Source: Candidatus Bathyarchaeum sp. (lineage in GTDB: Archaea; Thermoproteota; Bathyarchaeia; Bathyarchaeales; Bathyarchaeaceae). Taken from it: DNA of 57,756 nucleotides. Position numbers and translations under genes: made by a program. The notes under the pieces are model-generated. The model ran no database searches. It had not been told where the DNA came from and saw only the letters and a program-made list of their open reading frames with translations. Position 1 is the first letter of the stretch. Each line of letters opens with the position of its first letter. The DNA lies in assembly GCA_016930555.1 (NCBI GenBank), contig JAFGGM010000054.1, positions 1 to 57,756 on the forward strand. Direction: 5' to 3'. Below, one piece after another: positions 51,477 to 57,756 of the stretch.

Positions 51477-52514
51477 TTGAACCGAAAAATCATGTTTCCA
51501 TTATTTCTCCTTCTTGTTAACTTACTATTTTCAAGTGTACAATTTACTTCAGCAGAAGGAAGCGTTGGCGTAGTTACCGGAAAGACCGCTGACTACACTT
51601 ACGCACTAAGTGGAACTGCAAGAGATAGCAACGGTACCTTAACTGAGACCATGCCCTATACTGTTGCATACACTGAGCAGATCACTATTATGCAGGTTAG
51701 TGGAACCAATGTGACTTTTCAGTTTTATAGGGATTTTCTTAATGAAACCACTGAGGGAGGCGCGTCGTGGGTGGATTTGAGCGATGGAAATGGCACTGGA
51801 AATTTTGTTGTTATTTCCGCGAACGTTGGTTCAGGTGACTTGTTGTATCCTGATTGGCTGAATAGTTACTCTACTACCGAAGGTGCCCCTGTGGCTAATG
51901 ATACTGTTTCCCTGATGTATTTGGGTGAGCCTGTAGAAGCATGTCATCTAGGCTACGTGAACGAATATGGAAACTATTCTGCAGATTATTACTGGGAAAA
52001 GTCGACAGGCTTAATTCTTAAATGGGAAATCAAAGGCTCAGAAGATGTTGACAACTCGGTAGAAACTTTGAACATTCATTTTCAAAGAGTTGGTCTACAA
52101 CATGAATTCTGTCCCTTCATTGACAGCGACGAATATCAGGTGAAGGTGGACAGCAGCTCAACCCTATTAGGGTTCGAATTCAATCAAACAGAGAAAAAGA
52201 TTAGCTTGGATGTAAGCGGGTTGAGCGGAACCTCAGGACACTGCGGTGTTTGGGTTCCTGAAGGTTTGCTTTCGGGTAGTTTCTCTTTGAGTTTGGATGG
52301 CTATAATCTAGAGGAAGGTGAAAAATATACCATAATATATGAGGGAGCATATTACAAGTTTGAAATCCCTTACATTCACAGTAGTCATACAATCGAAATA
52401 GTAGGTTCTCAGGTTATTCCCGAGTTTCAGGCATGGATGCTTGTGCCCCTGTTCCTGTCAGCAACGCTGATGGCGGTTATGCTCTATCGGAAACGTCTTC
52501 AAGCTCGACAATAA
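51477..52514 (+). CDS. Surface protein with C-terminal anchor
   Basis: 345 residues from TTG 51477 with GATGTGAT upstream. A signal peptide (about 1-26, ending TSAEG) leads to a beta-rich, Asn- and Thr-rich domain. The C-terminus is the archaeal anchor pattern: IPEFQAWMLVPLFLSATLMA then a basic VMLYRKRLQARQ. This sorting signal is common on Thermoproteota surface proteins with many glycosylation sites. Function unknown. Confidence 0.75.
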   Translation: MNRKIMFPLFLLLVNLLFSSVQFTSAEGSVGVVTGKTADYTYALSGTARDSNGTLTETMPYTVAYTEQITIMQVSGTNVTFQFYRDFLNETTEGGASWVDLSDGNGTGNFVVISANVGSGDLLYPDWLNSYSTTEGAPVANDTVSLMYLGEPVEACHLGYVNEYGNYSADYYWEKSTGLILKWEIKGSEDVDNSVETLNIHFQRVGLQHEFCPFIDSDEYQVKVDSSSTLLGFEFNQTEKKISLDVSGLSGTSGHCGVWVPEGLLSGSFSLSLDGYNLEEGEKYTIIYEGAYYKFEIPYIHSSHTIEIVGSQVIPEFQAWMLVPLFLSATLMAVMLYRKRLQARQ

Positions 52515-52518
52515 CAGT

Positions 52519-53482
52519 TTAGGGCAGTTCTATTGTGCCTATTACTCGTAGTTTTCCGCCTTCTAGATACATCAAAATAGCCCTATCGTTAGGGTAATGA
52601 ACAATTTCTTTCTCTAAACTCAGTGTTAATTTGGGTTTGCGCCAGTCGCTCCCCTCATTGACTGCTTCGACTTTGCATTTGAGAACTTGCATCCAATGAC
52701 CTAAGTGGAGCACCATTCCATCCATTATGGGTGTAGACCAGTATTTGATTAGGGATGCTGGGGACTGAATTTTGTTGGATGCTTTGCATGTAGTGTCGTT
52801 TGTTAATACTGTGCCCCTATCTACGTCGTCTACTTTGATGTTTTTAAGGGCTAATCCTACCCTGTCGCCTTCTTCTGCAGAGTTAAATTCGTTGTCGTTC
52901 TTTTGGATAGAACGAATTTGTGTCGTTTTTGTTCCAGGAAAAACATTCATCTTGTCATGTTTTTGGACTATTCCGTCTGCTACTACACCCAATATTACAG
53001 TACCTATACCTTTTACATTGAAGGCGTGGTCAACTGGTACTGTTCCTGTATTGTTTTTTGTTTTTGGTGTTCCTGTTTTTGTTGCTTCAACTAAGAGTTC
53101 CTCTCTTAGTATAGTTGTTTCATCGACAACAAATTTGTAGTTCTCCAAAATTGTGCCCTTCAGGAGGGGCTGAAGTTTTTCTGGAGTTATGTAGTTTTTG
53201 AGGACGAAGTAACCACTGCTTATTCCGCAACACTGGAGCATCACAAGCATCTCTCCTAATTGGGCGCTTAATTCGTCTACAACTACGATGGCTTTTTTGG
53301 CTAAAGAGCAGACATAGAACAGTGGTGCCATTCGGTCTGGGTAACGTGTGGGCTCTATGAATGTTATGTTACTTTCGCCCTTCTTGAGGTTGTAGAGGGT
53401 GATGTCTGATGATGTGCCCTTTTTTGGCTAAGGCGCTGCTGTAGCCCAGCTTGCCGAGAACTGCGACAGATAAGTTTCCCAT
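52519..53482 (-). pseudogene. SelB-like (EF1A-related) protein with degenerate G domain, frameshifted
   Basis: From ATG 53482 the frame reads MGNLSVAVLGKLGYSSALAK, then shifts at an A6 run (T6 on the top strand, about 53410-53415). Removing one A gives TSSDITLYNLKKGESNITFI, then EPTRYPDRMAPLFYVCSLAK and the long 270-residue frame. Domain II is clear: VDHAFNVKGIGTVILGVVAD, GIVQKHDKMNVFPGTKTTQI. The G domain lacks GHVDHGKT and NKxD, as in archaeal SelB-like proteins of organisms without selenocysteine, whose role is unknown. The span is one base over a full frame, so a sequencing error is as likely as a real mutation. Confidence 0.75.
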
Positions 53483-53569
53483 ATAATTTTTTCCTCTTGA
53501 ATTATTGCACCATGCCTCGTGTGGCAAATAAGGATTATGGGCAATTCCAGCGCTGGACAGGAACGTCAT

Positions 53570-54077
53570 TTATTTTTCGTTTACTAATTCGGTGATGCCG
53601 GTCTTCCATGCTTCATCTGTTTTTTTGTTGATGACTGTTTCGTCAAGTTCTGGGAAAATGCCTTGCAACAGTTGATGGACTATTGTATACATTATTTCAA
53701 GAAGTCCCATTGGAGGAGGCGCCTCCTGAATCAGTGTAGCATCAAAGTATTTTTTTGATATTCGAATCTGCCCTTTCCTATTGATGTGAGCTCCAGCTTC
53801 TTTTTGGCATTCTTCGCATGTGCAAAGGTTGCATGAAAAGCTGTAGAGGGCACGAGTTTTCAGTTCACTATCTAGTTGTGGTGTCGAATCCAAAACAGCT
53901 AGGGCTGCATCGTAAAGTATGTCCAATATTTCTTCGTCGCTTCGTGCAATCTGGGAAGAATCAAGTAGCCTGTATACTGCTTTGATATCATTGTCGACGT
54001 TGTGTTTTTTGGTGTAATCTAGCCATTTTTTGTGGAGTGACTTGGCTGTTTCGAATTCAACTTTCGTTTTTTACCAC
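53570..54077 (-). CDS. Hypothetical Cys-rich protein, probable N-terminal frameshift
   Basis: The plain frame from TTG 53926 gives 118 residues with CNLCTCEECQKEAG (residues about 32-45), a likely metal site, and DATLIQEAPPPMGLLEIMYT. The same frame continues upstream for about 45 sensible codons (ARSDEEILDI preceded by KAVYRLLDSSQ and EFETAKSLHKKWLDYTKK) but has no start and meets TAA. If the A6 run at 54067-54072 had five bases, it would start at GTG 54077. The full product would be about 168 residues. No family recognised. Confidence 0.6.
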
Positions 54078-54126
54078 TCCAGTAATTCTTTATTGTGTTG
54101 CAGTTCACCGATTTAAAACTCTTTGT

Positions 54127-54318
54127 TTAACGGTGCGCTTTTTTTGCCAACGCTTTTGTGAAGCATTCTGGGCAAGTATCCAAAGGAAACACTTCACAAG
54201 ACCCATCCTCAAGAAATATCTTCATAACATCCTCATCGCTCAATTCGGCACCACAACAGACACACTTACGCTTACCCAACCCAAACAACCCCGAATATTT
54301 CCTTAACTTGTGAAGCAT
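54127..54318 (-). CDS. Small zinc-finger protein
   Basis: 63 residues: a basic start (MLHKLRKYSGLFGLGKRK), then CVCCGAEL and DTCPECFTKALAKKAHR, a CxxC...CxxC zinc ribbon with an acidic insert (EDVMKIFLEDGSCEVFP). No Shine-Dalgarno is seen. It is a probable nucleic-acid or protein-binding knuckle; function unknown. Confidence 0.55.
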   Translation of the reverse strand: MLHKLRKYSGLFGLGKRKCVCCGAELSDEDVMKIFLEDGSCEVFPLDTCPECFTKALAKKAHR

Positions 54319-54467
54319 TGGTAGCTCGAGGTTATCTTGTGCTTAAGCGATAATTTATACTTTTTATCATTGGACATTTAGGGGGTGTTTGGCTCAACCT
54401 CTCCCTTTTTTGGGTTGGTGACTAATGATGTGTAATCAAAAGTAATTTGTGAAGGCTGTGGCAGCAA

Positions 54468-54677
54468 GTGGCTGCTGGCAAGTCTATTGGGGATATTGCT
54501 GAAATTTTTGGAAAATCTGAGACGGCAATTAGAAACATGAAGAAGAGTATGAATCTAGATGGTGGTGGTGTAGAAGCTGCAGAGTCACCATCATCCGTTA
54601 CTCTAGTTATGCTTGATGAAATTCCCAGTGTTGAAATAATGTTGAAGAAGGCAGTTGCAGCCGTAGATGCCTTATAG
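54468..54677 (+). CDS. Small HTH-like protein
   Basis: 69 residues from GTG 54468. SIGDIAEIFGKSETAIRNMK is a helix-turn-helix of the resolvase/sigma type; the rest (SVTLVMLDEIPSVEIMLKKA) is helical. The frame begins shortly after a TGA, and the protein-like reading LWQQ precedes the GTG, so the N-terminus may be incomplete. Possibly a remnant of a larger protein. Confidence 0.4.
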   Translation: MAAGKSIGDIAEIFGKSETAIRNMKKSMNLDGGGVEAAESPSSVTLVMLDEIPSVEIMLKKAVAAVDAL

Positions 54678-54766
54678 ATCCCGAATTTGTCGAAGACTTA
54701 GGTTTATCGGTTGCGTGCTATATAATTAAGAAGAATTAAAAAAAGAAAAAGAGGTTTTTAAGTTGT

Positions 54767-55171
54767 TTAATATTCTACCTTTCTTGGAAGAGTTTTTGCT
54801 TCTTCTACCCAACTTTTTACGTTATCTAGTGTTGGGGGTCTTCTTACCAGTTTTTTTGTTTCATTAACTTCTGCCATCTTAGCACATAGGTTGTCTGGAT
54901 TTCTTCGCGCCAGTTCAACCACAGTGTCTACTCCAGCTTCTTCAAGTAAATCAGAATACTCTTCTCCTACGCCTTTGATTCTCATTAGATCTGAAAGGTT
55001 AACCCATTCAAGAATGTTTTTTTCTGAAATTCCTGTCTTCTCTGCTAACGTTTTTCGCCCTTCTTTGGTTCCAGCAACCTCAAGAAGATTATCAGTGGTA
55101 TCTACTCCAGCGTCAACAAGTTTTTTTGCGTATGTTGGTCCAATTCCTTCAACATCAACTATTTTTGCCAT
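54767..55171 (-). CDS. DUF4332-like helix-hairpin-helix protein
   Basis: 134 residues from ATG 55171 (MAKIVDVEGIGPTYAKKLVD). Two helix-hairpin-helix units, VEGIGPTYAKKLVDAGVDTT and IKGVGEEYSDLLEEAGVDTV, each followed by a helical block, match the DUF4332 layout. Such proteins bind DNA or RNA backbones in other families. Role unknown. It is convergent with the small HTH gene. Confidence 0.8.
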   Translation of the reverse strand: MAKIVDVEGIGPTYAKKLVDAGVDTTDNLLEVAGTKEGRKTLAEKTGISEKNILEWVNLSDLMRIKGVGEEYSDLLEEAGVDTVVELARRNPDNLCAKMAEVNETKKLVRRPPTLDNVKSWVEEAKTLPRKVEY

Positions 55172-55450
55172 AATAATTACCAACCTAAAATAGATATTAC
55201 ATAGTTATAACGTTTGTTACTTGAACTGAGGTTATATATCGAAATTTTGATGCACTCCTACTATACAAGAATACTACGTAATATATCAAGTGATTATTAA
55301 ACTCAGTTAGCATAGTGATTCATATTGAAATACCAAATTTAGGTTGAGCGTTCAGATTGCATCCTTTGTTGATTTTTATTAGTGATTGTTTTTTGGGTGC
55401 AAAAGTGTTATTTGCTATAAATTCGAGATTGATAAGATGGTTGTTTATTG

Positions 55451-56791
55451 ATGAGTGGCATTAATAAGCGTAGACGGTCTCGAAGAATATCGAGGATTGA
55501 GGATACAAGAACGCTGCAGAGTCGTGGACCACCTATAAGAATAGTTAAGCGGGATGGTCGTATCGAAGAATTCAATCGGATTAAAATGATTAATAGTATA
55601 CGAAGTGCTGGAGCAACTCAAGAAGAGGCAAATCTTGTCACGAGTCGAGTTTCAAATCGTATGACGCGTAGAGAGTCTCTTCCATCAAAAGAAGTTTCCC
55701 ATATGGTCACACGATCACTATCTCACGTAAATCCAACTGCATCGCGAAATTATGCAGATAGACGCGATCGCAAATTGGCTTATGATAATCGGGTGAACCA
55801 GCTATCCTCAGAGATTTCATCCATTAATCAACAAGTAAATCTTGCTGCAAACAGAATCGACAACCTTGACAGTCAAATCCAAGGTTTGGCTGGGCGAATT
55901 TCTCGAATTCGTCAAGGCAACTATCGTGTGCTTACTCATTTGGAGACTAAGCAAGCCTCTCTCTCAGAAACATGGGCTAGTCTAAGCCCCGGACTTCGAA
56001 ATCAGGTCAGTACAAAAGCTGAGATTATTCGTAGTCACACCCAAGATCTCCAACAGTCTCTCATGAGCAAAATGGGAGATTCAAGCTATAATTTGAATAA
56101 TCTTCAAGATATTGAGTCAGCAATTCCAGGGTTGCGATTGAACCTTTCGGAAGTTCAGAATTCAGTAGTTTCTGAGTTGTCTTCTATAGAGAAAGCGTAT
56201 GAAGAAATTAATAAGGACCTTACAAGTGCTGAGAGGACTTTGTCTATTGTAAATGGGGCATCCTTTGCCTGGGAGGAGGGAGAGACTCCTATTCTTGCAA
56301 TTAAGGCTAAAGATTTGAATAATGACCATGAAGGCTATATAACTCTGACCAATCATCGATTTGTTTTTGAGCATGAGAAAGAAATTGCATTAAAAAAGAC
56401 ACTTTTTATTGTGACTGAGAAAAAGATTGTTAGAGAAACTAATGTGGAGAAACCTATTGGAATGGTTGTCAGATTGGCGCAGGGAAAGGTGGGCTTTTTC
56501 AAGGGAGCAGGTCTTTTTGTTGAATTTGCTTCTGAAGCAGGCCTTCCTGAGATGAAATTTGACACTTCCAGTCAGGACGCGGACTGGGCTATTAATAGCT
56601 ACAATTATGTTCTTTCGGGTCAAGCGGAAAAAGAGCTAGATCTTGCAGCTCCAGATGTTGCAAAAGAAAAAGAGACGCTTCAACTTATCAGTTGTCCAGT
56701 TTGTGGTGCTCCATATAAAGAAAAGGTGTATCGGGGGCAAACTTCTGTCAACTGTAAGTACTGTGGTTCAATTATATCTTTAAAGCATTAG
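55451..56791 (+). CDS. ATP-cone, coiled-coil, PH-like, zinc-ribbon protein
   Basis: 446 residues from ATG 55451. Residues about 26-105 match an ATP-cone (PIRIVKRDGRIEEFNRIKMI, NSIRSAGATQEEANLVTSRV, REDKL-like DRRDRKLAYDN). Residues about 110-260 are a coiled coil (EISSINQQVNLAANRIDNLD, SQIQGLAGRISRI). Residues about 272-385 form a PH/GRAM-like beta domain (GYITLTNHRFVFEHEKEIAL, KKTLFIVTEKKIVRETNVEK). A zinc ribbon ends the protein (CPVCGAPYKEK and CKYCGSIISL). This order is unusual. It precedes a coiled-coil protein and an SPFH protein. Confidence 0.75.
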   Translation: MSGINKRRRSRRISRIEDTRTLQSRGPPIRIVKRDGRIEEFNRIKMINSIRSAGATQEEANLVTSRVSNRMTRRESLPSKEVSHMVTRSLSHVNPTASRNYADRRDRKLAYDNRVNQLSSEISSINQQVNLAANRIDNLDSQIQGLAGRISRIRQGNYRVLTHLETKQASLSETWASLSPGLRNQVSTKAEIIRSHTQDLQQSLMSKMGDSSYNLNNLQDIESAIPGLRLNLSEVQNSVVSELSSIEKAYEEINKDLTSAERTLSIVNGASFAWEEGETPILAIKAKDLNNDHEGYITLTNHRFVFEHEKEIALKKTLFIVTEKKIVRETNVEKPIGMVVRLAQGKVGFFKGAGLFVEFASEAGLPEMKFDTSSQDADWAINSYNYVLSGQAEKELDLAAPDVAKEKETLQLISCPVCGAPYKEKVYRGQTSVNCKYCGSIISLKH

Positions 56792-56923
56792 AAAAGCGTT
56801 TCATCACGACATCTTTGATTAAAGGGAAAGTTGATAATTAAAAAAACTATTAGGTCTGAGGAAAAGACGTTTTAGTCGACATCTTTTTTAGGTAAATCAT
56901 ACGAATTAATTCTGAGGGTTTAT

Positions 56924-57559
56924 ATGTCATTTATTAATAAAGCAAAGAAAAAGCTTGAAGATTTAGCTGGCGCAGCAAAAGACGCAGTTGACGGTGATGA
57001 CGATAAAACCAAGAAAGAAAAAACTGCTGAAACTAGCTCTAGCACAATTGATAAAGTGAAGAGTGATCAGGGAATTCTTTCCAAGATTCAGAACTTTTTT
57101 ACTTTAGGCTATGGAACCAAAGAAGATTTGAGGGAATTAGATGCGAAGCAAAGGGATCTTTATTACATGGACCTAAGGGACATGCGTCATGTTTGGGAGG
57201 ATTTATATCTTGAAGCCTTGGATGCTGGTCATGCCCAGAGCAGAGATTACAAAAAGGTTATTCAGGTGATGGATCGAGTCACCGAGAAGGTTCGACATGC
57301 CGATTATGGTTATGCGGGTCTCTTAGACAGAAAAGGGCATATAAGGGAAAATGAGTTGGCTCGAGTTTTCGATTATGATCGTGACCTTGGTAAGGAACTT
57401 GAGACCTTGAAGGAATCTGTAAACAAAACTAGCAGCGAGGTTGAAGCAGAGAATTGGGAGACAGTGCCTGACGAAGTAAAAAATGTGAAGAAGCTGTTGC
57501 TTTCTTTCGAAGATAAATGGAATGAAAGAGAAAAACAGTTTAGACCTTTAGACGCATAG
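56924..57559 (+). CDS. Coiled-coil protein between PH-like and SPFH genes
   Basis: 211 residues. An amphipathic N-terminus (MSFINKAKKKLEDLAGAAKD), a charged disordered linker, then long helices (DLRELDAKQRDLYYMDLRDM, RHVWEDLYLEALDAGHAQSR). The pattern suggests a peripheral membrane protein. It could play the part PspA-like proteins play near SPFH genes, but there is no clear PspA match. It starts 132 bases after the preceding gene and ends 13 bases before the SPFH gene. Confidence 0.65.
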   Translation: MSFINKAKKKLEDLAGAAKDAVDGDDDKTKKEKTAETSSSTIDKVKSDQGILSKIQNFFTLGYGTKEDLRELDAKQRDLYYMDLRDMRHVWEDLYLEALDAGHAQSRDYKKVIQVMDRVTEKVRHADYGYAGLLDRKGHIRENELARVFDYDRDLGKELETLKESVNKTSSEVEAENWETVPDEVKNVKKLLLSFEDKWNEREKQFRPLDA

Positions 57560-57572
57560 GAGCAATAAGGGA

Positions 57573-57756
57573 ATGCCGGTTATAGAGAAAGTTGCTTGGG
57601 ATTTAGCTCGTTCTGGAGACATAGCTTACCGTTTTCCTAACCTTTCATTAAAATTTGGTAGCCAAGTTGTCGTTAAGGAGAATCAGTGGGCTGTTTTCTT
57701 CCGTGATGGAAAAGCCTACGACGTTTTTGGTCCAGGTAGACACACCATAACCAGCA
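57573..57756 (+). CDS. SPFH/Band-7 domain protein, N-terminal part (runs off the window)
   Basis: 61 codons from ATG 57573, with AGCAATAAGGG upstream. The sequence MPVIEKVAWDLARSGDIAYR then SLKFGSQVVVKENQWAVFFR and DGKAYDVFGPGRHTITS is the start of the YdjI-like SPFH family (virion-core-like). Such proteins form membrane-bound rings. It is probably transcribed with the coiled-coil gene 13 bases upstream. Confidence 0.85.
   Translation, partial: MPVIEKVAWDLARSGDIAYRFPNLSLKFGSQVVVKENQWAVFFRDGKAYDVFGPGRHTITS

Overview
The window is archaeal chromosome. It has TATA-binding protein, an RNA polymerase subunit H, RNase P proteins Rnp2 and Rnp3, ribosomal protein L15e, diphthamide synthetase, geranylgeranyl reductase, pantoate kinase and a five-gene archaeal CODH/ACS operon. 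Promoters have the archaeal purine-rich BRE plus TATA form. TTG and GTG starts behind Shine-Dalgarno sequences are common. The gene set suggests an anaerobic, acetyl-CoA-pathway archaeon of the Thermoproteota, most likely Bathyarchaeia-like. That placement is inference from gene content; there is no rRNA gene here. I see no tRNA, rRNA or CRISPR.

Layout. 1-8.3 kb: a partial surface or glycoside-hydrolase-like gene, small membrane proteins, a zinc ribbon, an AK6/Fap7-like kinase, a DUF4443-type regulator, a decayed stretch with a broken methylglyoxal synthase, a large radical SAM/SPASM protein, and tbp. 8.4-16.1 kb: the cdhABCDE operon and an iron-sulfur protein. 16.1-22 kb: thymidylate synthase, small zinc and winged-helix proteins, MntP, a long eukaryote-like RpoH/Rpb5, a ferredoxin, and an ECF S-component/pantoate kinase/CoaD cluster. 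22.0-27.1 kb: a DUF763 gene cut in two by a roughly 4.0 kb integrated element that carries a tyrosine recombinase, two small Cys-rich proteins, an HUH replication initiator and a structured origin-like region. The element is flanked by a 21-bp direct repeat. 27-37 kb: a nucleotidyltransferase, a second ECF S-component, two KaiC/RadA-like ATPases (the second in an operon with the ammonium transporter), a CARDB surface protein and a polyferredoxin membrane protein. 37-46.5 kb: the L15e/RNase P operon, dph6, geranylgeranyl reductase, MscS, then glnA with two stand-alone RAM-domain proteins and a divergent Lrp regulator. 46.6-57.8 kb: hypothetical proteins, a metal ABC importer divergent from a NikR-type regulator, a SelB-like protein with a degenerate G domain, a helix-hairpin-helix protein, and a terminal cluster of an ATP-cone/coiled-coil/PH-like/zinc-ribbon protein, a coiled-coil protein and an SPFH protein.

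How parts work together. Nitrogen assimilation is spread over two loci (kaiC-amt at 30-33 kb, glnA-RAM-RAM/lrp at 44-46 kb) that share a palindromic site TGAAY-N4-RTTCA, which suggests one regulon. CODH/ACS needs nickel, and the window also carries a NikR-type sensor with all four metal ligands beside a Zn/Mn/Ni-type importer. CoA synthesis genes sit with a vitamin-type ECF S-component.

Four genes (the AK6-like kinase, mgsA, the SelB-like gene and the hypothetical gene at 53.6-54.1 kb) are each broken by a single-base change in an A/T homopolymer. These may be real mutations or sequencing errors. mgsA also carries a substitution at a conserved Asp, so it is the strongest true-pseudogene candidate.
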